A DNA stretch of 64,000 nucleotides, from contig CM062208.1 in assembly GCA_031216445.1 (NCBI GenBank), forward strand, positions 3,570,501-3,634,500. The letters run 5' to 3'. The notes below the pieces were generated by a model. The model did not search any database and had not been told where the DNA came from. It saw nothing but the letters and a program-made list of their open reading frames with translations. Origin of the DNA: Lateolabrax maculatus (taxonomy: Eukaryota; Chordata; Actinopteri; Acropomatiformes; Lateolabracidae). Below, piece by piece: positions 45,313 through 58,500 of the stretch (position 1 is the first letter of the stretch; every line of letters starts with the position of its first letter). A program made the translations under genes and the position numbers.

Positions 45313-46257
45313 ATGGACGTCAGCATTGCCGTGTCGCTGATCCGAGGCCAGATGGGCACCGTGGTCGAGCGAGCGGTGAACGGAGCGGTGGAGATGGTGC
45401 TGGCTGAGATGCTCAAAGTGGTCGGGGTCAAATTTGAAGAGCTGAAAGCCCAAGTGGCGCTGATGAAGAGGGACATCACGGCGTTGCAGAGGGAAAAGGC
45501 CCTGAAGGAGAAGGAGAGTGACAACATTCGAGCCAAGCTGCGCTACACCGAGCTGAAGCTGAAGTACTACAGGCAGGGAGTGGAGGAGGAGCTGCAGCAG
45601 AGGGCCTCCGTCTCCACTCTGGTCCGCATCCACCCGTCCTCCTTCAGTCAAGCACAGAGAGGAGGTGCGGGCGTCTCCTCAACCAAGACCTCTCCGTCAT
45701 GCTCGACTCAGACCAGGACCTCTGAGGGACCCCTGACGAGAGGCAACCAAGGTAATGACCGCGGAAATGACCGACTCCTACTTGGTCGTCCACTCCGATG
45801 AGTCTTACTCGTTCCTGTGTTTGCACTCCCAGAATGCACCTCTCCGCAGGGCACGAGCAGGCGAGCGGTCAGAGTGCGCTGTCGTTCAGATGTGGAAGCT
45901 GCCAGCTCCGAGCCGTCTGACTTGCTGCTGCCTGTCTCACTCTCTGCGAACACGCCGACAGAATCTGTCGACAGCAGTACAGGTACACAGCTGGGGTGTG
46001 TGTGTGTGTGTGTGTGTGTACTGCTGCACGCTGTCCTACATTCATTCCCTCCCACCTTGATTTCCTTCTCCTCTGCTGCCCTCATCACATGTGATTTCAG
46101 GCTTTAGTCACCAACAGTTGATGCTGATAAGTCATTTATTATCAATCAAAGTTGGGGCTCACTGAACAGCAGCTTGCTTGTGTCTCTAGCAATGAAATTG
46201 AGGATGAATGTTGGATAGTTTTGCATTTTCTAAACTCTTTAAATTAGAACTAGACCA

Positions 46258-46292
<35 letters not shown>

Positions 46293-47902
46293 GTTGGCTG
46301 ACAAGTAACAAGAAAGTACTGTCCACTCAGTACAAAACCAAAGTAATGCTTAATTTTTATGATATGTGTTTTTGTGATTATCGGCCGATATACTATTGTT
46401 TTGTTTATTTGGATCTCCTATTAGTTGTTACCATGGCAACAGCTACTGTTCCTGGGGTCCATATTAAGAACATAAATGTGCTCACATGCATAGATAAATA
46501 CAATCGCACCATTAACCTTTCCCTCCTCACTTGAAACAGTATAAACACTACAGAAACCAAATAGTTTCACCCCTGACACCACCCCACCCCACCCCAATTC
46601 AAACAGTATTCATTTAAAAATCACAAATATTGATGCCACAATTGGCCTTGAAAATCCTTTCAAGCTAAACTTTAAAAGTCTAAAACTAGACTGAACACAT
46701 GTCCGTGTTTGTGCAGTTTTATTCTGTCCCACAGAGCAGGGCGACGATCAGGAGGACGACTGTGAGTGGACCATCGATCTGCAGCCACATGCAGACGGTG
46801 TGGACGCTGTCGCCCCTCCTCATGTTCAGGCCGTGACTCTGGATCCAGGACCGCAGTCAGCCGCTGGCTGCCCGTCCCCAGACGGTTCCACCCAGGCCGA
46901 CAGCTCCACTCTGCCCTGCGCTGCTCCACAGGTGACAACTCCCCACTGAAAGATCCCTACCTGCTACGTGCTTTGATCTCTGACTATTATTAAAACGAGG
47001 ACAAAGAGAAAAGGCCGGCTTTCTGTGTTACTATATGTGTACTGATACCTCATAAATAATAAAAAAAAACAATAGTATAATTTGTGTTGTGCGCATCATG
47101 GAAAATGTGCTTCACAGAATGAAAAGGTGACATTTAATATAATTAATTTATACCTGGTGCTGAAACCAAATGCTGATTAATCAGTTAATCAACAGGAAAT
47201 AAAACTTTTATGGTAACATCTGCTTCTGTGGTTTATCCCTCATTTATTTGGGTTCTTCCTTTAATTTGTCACAGAGAATATTCTATACTGACCCTGACAG
47301 AAAAGTAACTGAGTAAAGATGCACATACGTTACCGGGCAGTCTCCCTAAAGGGACTGCAGGACTAGTGGAGGTAGCCCTAAAGTTCTGGTTGTCCCCTGT
47401 TGTGATGCAGGTGATGCAGGTGAAGCAGGAGCAGCAGGAGGAGGAGGAGGAGGAAGAGGTGATCTGTATCAAGGAGGAGCCAGAGGACGAGCAGGAGGTG
47501 ACGGCCACCCTGCTGCTGGACTGCCAGATGCAGCAGGGCCACCTCTCCGAGTCAGAGGTAAGGCCACTGCTGAATATCAAATCTGAGAATACCAGATCAG
47601 CACCTGAGTTCTTGTGAAAGTGTTCTTTCCAAGTGTTCAGGATGATCCGTGGAAGAGAATTTCATGCTTCTGTCTGTTCCCCCAGGCTCAAAGGTCAACG
47701 ACAGACTGGTCAGGACTTCAAGCAAGTCAGAGAAATCACACCATAGCCTTCAGCTCAGCCGGTGAGTTTCTCCTACATATACCAGTACTGATCACTGCTA
47801 TACAAACTGAAAGCCAACATTAATTATATAAATCAGCAACCTGATACATCGGTCTACCTGTAATATGTACTTAATTAAATTAGTTAAAAAAGTCCCACTG
47901 AA

Positions 47903-47952
<50 letters not shown>

Positions 47953-49863
47953 CCTCTCTCAGATCTGATGCCTCAGCCGGTGGCCCCCCTGTCCTCGATG
48001 GTGGCCTTGCCGCCGAGCATCCCACCTCGCCATGCGATGCGGCCCTGGTCTAAAGACCTCAGCCTTTATGAAGAATACAAACTGCGCAGGAACGAGCTCC
48101 GGCGGCGAAGCCTCAACAGACGCAGAGAGCTGGAGAAAACGCTGCCTCAGCCTCTGCTGGCAGATCTGGCAAGTCAACCTTAGCGTTCAGGGCGGTCTCC
48201 ATTCGCACAGAAATATTCTAATAATCCATGTGACGTATTCGCATACGAACATTTAAAGGGACATTTTCTAGTGTCTTCTTGCAGTTGCCTACATTTAACG
48301 TAAAATGTGATGATGATGTTGTGTTGAAGGTGCGAGAGCGTCGAGAGAAGACCCGGCTGAGGGTGGCCAGGTGGAGGGCAAAAAGGAAACTCCAGGCCTG
48401 TCTGGACCAGGTTCAGGTGAGTTATGCCTTTGGATTGTTATAACAGAAAGACGTACATGATGTAGAGTAAGACACAACACGTGTAATCGGTAACACCAGT
48501 AAGTGATACCTTAACTAACAGAACAGCACTAGATCCTACTTAAGATTTCATGGTCAATGCATTACCTAATTGCACGGCGTCCGCTACATGGTGTAGTTTT
48601 GAATAATTAACAAGTAAGCTGCTACCTACAGACCTCACAGTTACTTACTAACCAGGGCTCACTAGGAATCAAGTGTCATTTACAGAGAGAAAGCCTGTAA
48701 TCCTTGTGTTGCTCACTCTCAGGCTCAAGGTGGCGCTGCAGCTCTTTCTCAAAGCGGCTTTCCCATCAGCAGCAGGCATCAGCAGCTCATAGTGCCTTGT
48801 GGTAAGATGAGACACATCTTGGACTTCCTTCTGCTATTTAATCTGTTTGTTGTCAACTTTTCTGTCCCACTCGTCACTTGCCTGTGTCATTTAAAGCAGA
48901 GCACTTTGAGAACATACAGGCCCTCCCCGGTCTGAAAGGCCCATTCAACACAACAGGATGATACATGTGTGCAGAGAGAATAGTCGAAGTGGTTGGTAAA
49001 AATTGGAAAGTTTGACGAGATACGTCACGATCGGTGTGACCTGGCTCAGCACAAGTGCTTTATTCAAGTGTAGAAACAATCCATCACTTCAGATGGATGT
49101 GTGAGGGGAAAAAACTGAATTAGATCTGATAATATTTGAATTCAGTACACAGTCGTCCCCAGTGATTAAGCCAAGTCATACAGTTAGAAAAAAAGTAGTG
49201 GCCAATTTGTGCTTACAAGAGACACAAATAAAGAATAGTGTGTTATTTATTTATGTTTTTTTAACCACCTCTACTAGCTGTAAAAGCCTGTTTGACGGGG
49301 GGCTTGTAAACATTAGTGACGTATACAAACCTTAACAGCATCAGAAAATAATACTTATTATATGTAGTTATTGCCAGTGTTTGACAGGTCAAACAGATTT
49401 GTTTCTTTCTTTTCTTTTGGAACATGGATTTTTACTTTAACTAGACTATTAGACTTATTTGAGGTTTGGGTGGAATTATTGAAAGAGCATGAAAGGTAGA
49501 AGGAAATAAACCTGGTAAAGTTGAATTAATATGAAATATTTTTCTGAGGAAAGTGAGGGACAGCAGACAGCGCTACTTATCACTTGCTATGTTTTTAATA
49601 AATTGTCATCTTGTGTTTCAGCTGCAACCTCCAGCAGTGAGCCTCAGTCCGACAGCTTCCTCAACAGCATCTCGGCCACTCTCCCCTTCATACCCTCCTC
49701 CTCCTCCTCCTCCTCCTCCTCCTCCTCCTCCTCCTCCCTGCTCCTGGGAGGCCCCACCATGGCTCCACATCAGCACACGGTGACATCGTCCTCCTCCTCC
49801 TACCCCCAGGTCAGCCTATCGCAGCAGAGTATCTATCTGACGGACACTGATATCTTGCGGTGA
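45313..49863 (+). CDS. uncharacterised coiled-coil/basic nuclear-type protein, 9 coding exons
   Basis: Coding exons: 45313-45751, 45833-45982, 46735-46931, 47411-47557, 47686-47761, 47963-48168, 48330-48416, 48723-48801, 49622-49863; phases close, 540 aa. Residues 1-110 (MDVSIAVSLIRGQMG, then KFEELKAQV..REKALKEKESDNIRAKL) form a coiled coil. Residues 263-311 are acidic with two sumoylation-type sites (VKQE, IKEE). Residues 360-434 are strongly basic (LYEEYKLRRNELRRRS, VRERREKTRLRVARWRAKRK). A Ser14 tract lies near 486-499. No zinc finger is visible, although the N-terminus and IKEEPE resemble fish zinc-finger regulators. I infer a nuclear DNA- or chromatin-binding role and cannot name the gene. 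The 48169 donor is GC (GCAAGT). Confidence 0.75.
45995..46019. repeat. (GT)n just after a splice donor
   Basis: GT run beginning 12 bp after the donor of exon 45833-45982. Another (GT)n lies at 46261-46288 in the same intron. Confidence 0.85.
46378..46505 (+). repeat. intronic repeat carrying an X-box-like palindrome
   Basis: TTATTTGGATCTCCTATTAG, GTTACCATGGCAAC (46427-46440), AGCTACTGTTCCTGGGGTCC is the layout of a common fish interspersed repeat. The palindrome fits the RFX X-box consensus. Confidence 0.5.
47909..47952. repeat. (GT)n immediately upstream of an acceptor
   Basis: About 20 GT units followed by CCCTCTCTCAG, the acceptor of exon 47963-48168. Confidence 0.9.
49697..49738 (+). 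repeat. coding (TCC)n encoding Ser14
   Basis: A pure trinucleotide run inside the last coding exon of the 45.3-kb gene. It is likely length-polymorphic without disrupting the frame. Confidence 0.9.
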
Positions 49864-51546
49864 AATCGGAGCTGTGCACAGAGAGATTTTAACAACGTGT
49901 TTGTCAAATACCCGTCCATGCTTGAGTTGTGATGCAGCGATCTTTGTGTTGTAAAGTCAGTGGAGCTCAGTTAATCAAACACATTGGCCAAACCTGGTCT
50001 GATTTTGCAGATCATTTGTTTACCTTACATTGAACTTCCATTCACCACACTACAAAAGCTGAACCTGCACATTAAAACGTCTTCAGCGAGCATAGATGAC
50101 AATGACAAAATGGATCACCTCGTCTTATATACTCATAAGAAAACGTTTACCCTAATTTTACATCAATTACACATAACATCCAGTATCAGTAGACCAGATA
50201 CATCAAATGTAATGCATTCAAATATTCAAATAAAGGCATTTTCACATTCAGGTTATTGTATAAACTACTTATCCTATACACAGAAGCATTATTTTGATTC
50301 AGTTCTGTATAGTTTAATGTTAATAAGTGCATATATATAGAAACTGTATATCTCCTGTACATGTTTACTGTTGATGTATTTTAAATTGACATTTTTTGTT
50401 AGATATGTTTGAAACAAAGTGCCACAGTCATATTTTTGTCATTCTGCTTTTAGTGTGCATGTGACTGCCTTTTAAATATTTGACAGAATAGTTTTTTCAG
50501 TGCATGGGTGATTGCAATTAGTGCACTTTGTTGTGCACGCCCACATCTACTTGGCCAGATGAGGACACAAAGAAAAAATGAGAAGTATAAAACCTTTTCA
50601 CTGAGAAACGATCTCTGACTGAATGTGACTCGCAGAGCTGAGTCCGAGAAACACGTCAAGGCTGCTAACAAGAAAAGAAATACATTTATTTTGTAGTTTG
50701 TCTGACTGACAGAATATACCCGAGATTGACAATCACCAGATAATAATGAGAAGCCGGATAACTTGTTCTGTTATAATAAATACAGCTACACAAAAGCAAT
50801 GTGTTGAACTTTAATTTGAACAAAGCTTGACTCTTCCTTAACAGATAATATGTATATGGAGATAAAAGCTAAAAGCATAGGTTCAGATTTTTAAATCATA
50901 TTTTCTATCTATCTAAGAGATTCCTTGGTAGCACAAGAGATGGGATAAAATCCACAGTCCTCATTCTGTGTAAAGATGTATCCTACAGTTCAACTAAAGC
51001 AGTTGGTGTAAGCCAAATGAAGTCGGTTTCTTTTGTTGCCGGTTCTTTATCCCACCTACGTCTCCCTCCGCAGCAGCTCAGCAACGAAACACTTTCGTAA
51101 TAAAGAGACCCTAAATTTAGAAAATGTGACAAATTTAAGTTGGAGTGCTGAGTTCTGGCTGGACGAAATGCTTTTTTGTACAGAACGAGGACTGTGGATT
51201 TCATTCCCTACTTCTTACTGTTCAGTGGTGCAACAACGGGATCTCTTCATAGCCAGTAATGGAGAGGAAGATAAATCTCAGTGATCAGTAACTCTGACTG
51301 AAAAATCCGAACTTATGCTTTAAAGGCTGAGGGTGGCAATATTGTAGAGTTTTGTTATTGTCAGTAATTCCCATGAAAAGACCAAAAACTAATGTGCTAG
51401 TTGGTCTTTCAATACTAATAATGCCCCCATGGCTTCAGCCCATTTCCCTCTGTTGACGTTAAGTCATAAATCTGGGCCTGTTGTGACGAATGCAGTTATA
51501 AACACTTTTGAATAGATGTTCAAAAACTACAGTGTGAACATAGTCC

Positions 51547-51589
<43 letters not shown>

Positions 51590-51593
51590 TGTT
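49864..51593. other. tail-to-tail 3' region of two convergent genes
   Basis: The + gene ends at 49863 and fer1l6 (-) ends at 51594. AATAAA on + at 50232 and 50776 could end the first. TTTATT at 50686 (AATAAA on -) could end fer1l6. No other gene seen. Confidence 0.4.
51549..51592. repeat. (GT)n abutting the fer1l6 stop codon
   Basis: The CA run on the sense strand begins almost directly after the TAA at 51596-51594, so the 3' UTR opens with a microsatellite. Confidence 0.9.
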
Positions 51594-52518
51594 TTATCCC
51601 TGGACTATCTTCTGAGAAATGGCTCCCGGCAGTGTGTAGAACAGCAGGGCGAGGAACAGCATTGTGATGAGCAGGACCAGGGCGATGATGATGTACTTCT
51701 TGTAGCTTCGCCACACCAAGTGGAAGAAACACTTGAACGGATTGACAAACCACGAGAAGGAGGTGTCTGGACGACTGGGGGAGGGGGGGAAGAGACAGAA
51801 CTCAGTTGTACATTTGTTTTTAAACCGTGTTTTGGGTAAGACTGACGAAAACGACTTTTGAATGTTACTTTTTACACATCAAAAAGTCTTCTTGGTTTTG
51901 TGCAGAGTTAGAAAAATTAGTGACGATGGCAACTAAACTATTTGTGGTTTTATGTGCAGTTACAAGAGGGACTTTCTTTCTTTCTTGGCTGTTAGCAGTA
52001 ACTTCTTGATGTCTTGTCACTATGAGGTTATTAGGCAACCAGTGGAAACTGATGAAGCCATGAAATAGTCTGGCACATCGCACCCTCTTTACTCCTGTGG
52101 CTTTTGTACGCATTAGACAAACATGATATAATGTGTTAATTAGTGAGCTTCAGAGGTGCTGGTAGAAAGATCTTCTGGGTGTTTTTCACAAAATGTTAAA
52201 TTATTTCTTTAACCTACAGAAATTATCATTAATTATCATGTTCTTCTTATCCACTTGGGAGAAAAAATGCAAACGTATGTGTTTTAACGTATAAGTCTTG
52301 TTTAGAGAGGATACTGTCTGGCTGCTCTTACTTTGGTTTCGGCAGCGGCTCCGGCTCCTTGCGGGCTCGGCCAACTGGATTTTTCTCCGCCTCCTCGGCT
52401 GTCACAAGGTGGAACTCTGCCTCCACTTTCCCCTGATGGATTCAGGGCACAAGACACAGCTGTCAGTCAAGCATTTGTCAATCTGTGTGACTCTGTTTGT
52501 GTTTATGTTGGTTTATAC

Positions 52519-52559
<41 letters not shown>

Positions 52560-55500
52560 CGTCAGCTCCCCAGACTTGCTGAACGGCCACCAGCCTCTTG
52601 CTCTCTTCTGTTGGAAGATGGAAATTTTCTCCGTCACTTCCGTCAACAAGTCGGCCTTACACGACTTTGCCGTCTTTGCCCCCCGAGGGAAACCGTGGAG
52701 GTCCAACTCCAGCGTGCCTACACACAGAAACACTTAATCAGTCAGATATGCAAATAGAGAAACACAGATGCACGTGGAGAAGCAGTCACATTCACACCAA
52801 CCCAGGAAGTCGTCTGACGAGAGCGTCTCAAAGTCCCAGACCTGCAGAATGAGGATGGCAGGAAGCTTCTGCTCTGTTTTATCCAGAGAGAAAATACTCT
52901 CTCTCTTCCTCACCACTATTACCTGTGAGAGAGAGAAAGAAAGAGAGGAAAAGATAGACGTACGTGGTATTGTTTTGCTCTTGCAGTGAATCTGCCTGTC
53001 GACTTGTCAGTACCTTCTCAGCAGGCAGGTAGCTGAAGGGGAACACAAAGCGCCAGTTGAAGTTTCCTTCTCCAGTCAGAGAGTTGTGGTGGACGTCAGT
53101 CTCCTGTCGGTCGTCCTCTAAACCTTTCAGCCAGCTACAGAGAGACCAACAGTGTTAACACAGAGGCTTTTCTAGACATACAGTCTGGATAGTAAAGGAA
53201 GGGAAAGGTAGGACAACTTATTTTGGTACAAGAACATTTGTATTGTTTTCTAATTAGAATAAGCAACTCAAAGAAAACTTCATCTATAAAACAGAAAGAG
53301 CTTGTTGTTACCCTTTGACGTAGATATCACTGGACTGTTGACCGGTCAGGAAGTTGCTGTCCTCCAGAATCACGTCCTCCGTGTCCCAGATGATGATTCG
53401 CAGCTCGTACCTGAACAGCACACATTTGGGGGGCGTTAGTTGCCCTTCTCAAAAATGAATCTCTTTAACGTCTTTATCAAGACATTAAAGATTGGCCAGC
53501 AGGCGCTGGAAGAGACAGCTCTCACCCTTTTGGTTTTCGAGGTGAAATGTCCACTGAAGGTCCCGGATGAGGCAAGTCCAGTGGAAACATGTCCACCCAC
53601 ATCTGGACCTGACCCTACACACACACATACACACACTTGTATTAGAGCTGAAAAGAAGCACGTTGCTATTCCAGTGACAGCCGTGAGAAACTATAAAAGT
53701 AACTTTACACTAAGCGTAGATCATGATCCAGGTGTGCTCGGCCAACTACAATTAGACTTTCAGTATTCACCTTTTGGGCTTCAGGATAAAAGCATAAATA
53801 AATATTAGCATGATAAAAGCAGTATTTTAATATTGAGTTTGAGTAAATCCAATCTATTATTACCCAGAATATGTTGTAAATTCTCCTATTTTTTGGATAC
53901 CACTGTAGATTATTTGTTGGTGTGGGGATAAAGTATTAGGCAACAGTACTTTGACATGTTATTTGTGCAGTTTTCAAATCAGATTACATTTGTTGAAGTT
54001 ATGCTTTTATTCTGAAAGATTGAGGGAGACTTGCTCCGACAACTTTTTGCTGACGAGGAAAGGATGGTAAAAATATGTCTGTTTCATCACGTATTATCTG
54101 CAGAGAACTGTGTACGTTGTAAGATAATGTTAAAGTGACCTGGTCCATGCCGGGCCGAGCCTTGTTGTACAGGGTTCTGGTCTCGATGTGTTCTGGTACC
54201 AGTTTGCAACCCACAACTGGGATCTCCGCCCAGCGGTGCAGGATCTTCAGAGACAAGTGCTCATAGCACTCCTCCGGCTCATCTGAGGCATGTGCACACA
54301 TCGTAGTTTATTAATGACACACACACACACACACACACGATTATTATCAAAGACTGAACCTGAAGATAAAAATGAGACTTCTGTTGTTACAATTGTTGAC
54401 AAATACTGTACATTAATAAAATAATTCCTCATATCTGATCACAACAACTACATTATAGTGTGTTATTATGTTTATATAGTGGATATAAATGTTAAATTGG
54501 TCTTTACCTTCACGCATGAAGAGCGTCTTGCCAGCGAAAACTTTGTCAGCCACAGTGATGCGCCCTGGTCTGAAATGAGGACCGTCCAGCCCGTTTTCTC
54601 TGCACAGCTTGGACAACAGCTCTGATGGCTTCAGACAGTCTCTCCAGGCATTATAACCGTCACTAACAGACAAACAGAGAGGGGCAGAGGAGGCGCAGTA
54701 ACTTGTTTTCATATGGTTGTTCAATCAATATCAAATTCTTCCCCTCACTAACAAACAAACGGCCAGACTCACAGGCTGTACTCAGTGGGGAGCCCACAGG
54801 TGGCTCTGTGCCGGCTGTAGAATCGGTTCTCCAGGTCGATGCGGGTCTCTCCTATCAGGTCGTCCCCTCCCACCAAGTCATAGTCATAGATCAGCAGTGA
54901 CAGCAGAGACTCCTGAGGAAATTTCACCTGCATCTCAAAAGATCTGGAGGAAGGAAGGCAGGAGAAACGGCTCGAGAAGTTCTGCGTCGGGTTTGAAGCA
55001 TGAAACTACTGGGATGGGTTGTGCTTTGTAACATCAGCTGTAGCTGTCAGTCGCATACCTTCCAAACACGGGATTCAGCTGTTTAGGGATGTAGTTGTCT
55101 CTGTCTTTGATTTCGTTCTTGCCGAGCCGAATTACAATGTAAGGGTCCGCCTTCCCATCCGGGTCAGCTGGGTGCAGGTTAGACGCCTGGAGAAGGAGGA
55201 GAGAACATTACAGACATAACACAACATGATATAACACGATCGTACGGTTGAGTCTCATACAAGTGAGGAGGTTTCTGATTTGAAACCCCATGTGTGGAAC
55301 TTACATATTCTCCCTCTGTTTGCATGGATATTCCTTTCTATTTAAGGAAATCACTTTCTTTGTTGTTTTGTTTTTAAATGTCCACCTATTCTCCTTTTTG
55401 TTTCTGGGTGTTAACTTGTTTTTTCATTTCCTCTCAACCCCCGGGGCAGTTAATGTTTCATACAGATTGTAAAGTCCTCTGAGGCAAATTTGTGATATGT

Positions 55501-58500
55501 AATTATGGACTATGTAAATAAAATTGACATGATGATAACATGTGCATGCTGCTCCTATTCGGGAAGCAAATTGGCTTTTTTTGATTGGCAAAAAGTTTCT
55601 GATTCATGCTTAAAGGGCAGTCAAATTAATGAAAGTACATTTAGTTTATTTTTGTATACTTTAACTCAGCAAAATGTAGCAAACTGGAAGCTCTGACTGA
55701 TGACTGTGCACTACATTTTCATTATTTATTATTATTTAGTCATAATTCTAGGCATGTGGTATGCATTTTATAATAAAGCCTAGGCAGTTTTTCTGAGAAC
55801 TATGGACAGTTATGTGCATGTGCATTCAGTCTAAATGCTTTAATTCTCTAAAACTACTCCTGCTACCCTAAATTCTTAGAAATGAGGACGCACAGAGACG
55901 ATGTAAACCCGTATGAGGACTTGGACCGGGCCGTTGGGAGGGATTCCTCTGTTGACTTTGTATTCGGTGTCAGTGGCTTCGTCCCAGTCCTCTTCCTCAT
56001 TCAGTTTGTACAGGCAGAATCGCCCCTGCAGAGAAGCAGACGCACATAGTGGATTACTCTGTCACCCGTGAGGTTGCACTTGTAGAGGACATTCAACGTT
56101 GCCTCACCTTAAATTTGCCGACGAATCTCTCATCAGACGCCCCCTCTTCCTCATTGGCTTTCCCTCTGAACAGCTCGTACGTGCTCACCCAATCATCAAA
56201 AGGCCCAAACTCGGCCTCCAGCTCTTTGTCGTACAGCTGCAGAGAGATTGTCAACATCACTTTTTTTTTTGTAAAACAGTGTCTGCTGTCATCTTGAACT
56301 TGCATTGTTTGTGAACTGAGTACCTTGAGCGTTGCTAATCTAGTAGATAGACCAAGATTTGGCTCCAGGGTTCCTTTTGCTTTCTGTTTCTTCTTCTTGT
56401 CTCCATCCGAGAGGCTGACTGATGGAACAGACAAGACATATTTTAAGTGGTAAACACTGACACAAAGCAACCTGGCATTGTGACGACACATTGGTTAACA
56501 GCAGGGAACCAACTAGACTTAGTTACACTAAAGTGTCAAAATTATACAAATGATGTGTGTGATTTAAACCAAGTCCTCCTAATCTGCACCAGAAGAAACA
56601 CAGAAGAGGTTCCCTGTTATCAAATAAAAAGTACCATCATTGATTTGTTTCCAGTTTTTGAAATGCTGCCCACCTCAACAACAAAGAACATCATACTGAT
56701 CCCTCTAGAATAAAATCATCAACCCAGCAAAGTGGCCACCACCACTTTGTCCACAGCTCAAAGTGCCTAAACAAGCAGAAGCCGCAGGGCAGATCATGCA
56801 GTGACACATCCACACATCCAGTACATCACCAGTGTCACTCTAAACCCAAAACAGAGCCATCTAACTCCAGGGCTGTACCACAGAAACCAGTCAGTCCCCA
56901 GAGCCTCCAGTAACGAGTTACCAAGCAGAAGATTTCCTCCCAGAATTAACAGAGGCTAAAAATGGCTTTAAAATGCTCTGTGTCCCTTAATGTCTTTGTC
57001 CTTACCCAAGGAGTCTATTCCATCGCTGAGCAAGCTGGGGTACGGCAAAGCTGCAATACACAACAGTGTGTGCGTGGATCAAATAAAGTGTGGATAACAA
57101 CGGGATAACGCGTCCTACGACCAGTTTACTCATGATATTTATAATAGACCTAAAGGGAGCATCAGTGGTGAAAGTAATGTGTTTCTGCAAAGATCTCCAT
57201 TCACACTGAAACGCCTGAATGATGGGAATACAGCTAAATCTCTTCTTCTTCTGCCTTTTTTATTGGCAAACAACAAAGCTGCACACCACAGCCACCATTG
57301 AGTAAGGAGTGGAAGCAATACTTCTTGTTGTGGGGGTTCATTTACTGGTATTGGTTGTATTCACTTCAAAGAGAATCTAAAAGTATTTATGTTTTATACA
57401 GACTGGTCTTGTTTTTGATCATATAGCCGCCATAATAAAAGTCTTTTGTAACTTAACAAAGCAGTGTGCCTCGACTTTCTCTGGAATTCATTCCATATCG
57501 ATTTCATTACAGTCGTACTCTGGATTTGATAGAGCATAAAATAGTACTTAGGAAAAAGTGTTTCCTGTTGCTGCAATGAGACACCGATCAGATCACTATT
57601 TTAATCTATTATAGTCTATTTTAGTCATCTGAGCAACACAGGCCAGGGTTTTCAGATTTATCCACTCTGGAGACAGTTTTCGAAACATGATGATTAGCTC
57701 CTTGGTCACATGCCGTCTTAGTGTGGACAGAAGATCAAAATGAAGAAAATATGTGTGTTTTTTTTGTTAAATTGTTCACTGTTAATGGGGTACTCGTACG
57801 GAAGAGGCAAGCGAGATAAAGAAAATGCTGGTGATCAATTTTGTAAAATAAAAAAATAATTTAATCCAAATAGATCACCAGAATTGCCTCTCAGGGAATC
57901 CGTACACTTGGGCATCTCATGTTCCTCTCTAGTGTGTCGGCAAAAGAGAAGTATTGAAGTGTCCCAGTAGGGTACACAAAAAAAGGACACTTCTGCATAC
58001 AGGCCCAAAGAGTAGATATTAGTCATATTAATGGAAACAACTGCTAAGAAGAAGAAGAAGGAAGAAGAAGAACAAATTACACTATAATTTTCACTCTGTT
58101 GTTATTAAACACATACTGGCCTGAAATACACACATACAAGGGGAACCAGTCCATTCACCAGCTGTTCACAGAGCACCTTCAACATGACTGACGCAGGCAT
58201 AATGTCACTTTAAGTTCTTACCTTTTTCAAACACCTGGGGGAACGGAGAGCCGCCCGTCTGTTTGGCCTGGAACACAAATAGGAGCGCACATGTTCACAT
58301 TTCTGGTTTTAAAAATATTTATTTGATCTCAAAGATCGAGAACCCAACGATCAGTGCCACCTTTTTCTCTACAGATGCGTAGTACTTGGACCACCAGTCG
58401 ATGACGCACTCCGCGGATTCGTCAGCGATGGTTCGCCTCCTCCTCTTGGTGGAACGGCTACGACTGCTCTTTGTCCTGTTGTCCTGGATTTCAAAAGTAC

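Noticed and set aside
47911..48183. A frame starting inside the (GT)n run
   Set aside because: It begins in microsatellite sequence; its useful part is the real exon 47963-48168 read from its acceptor.
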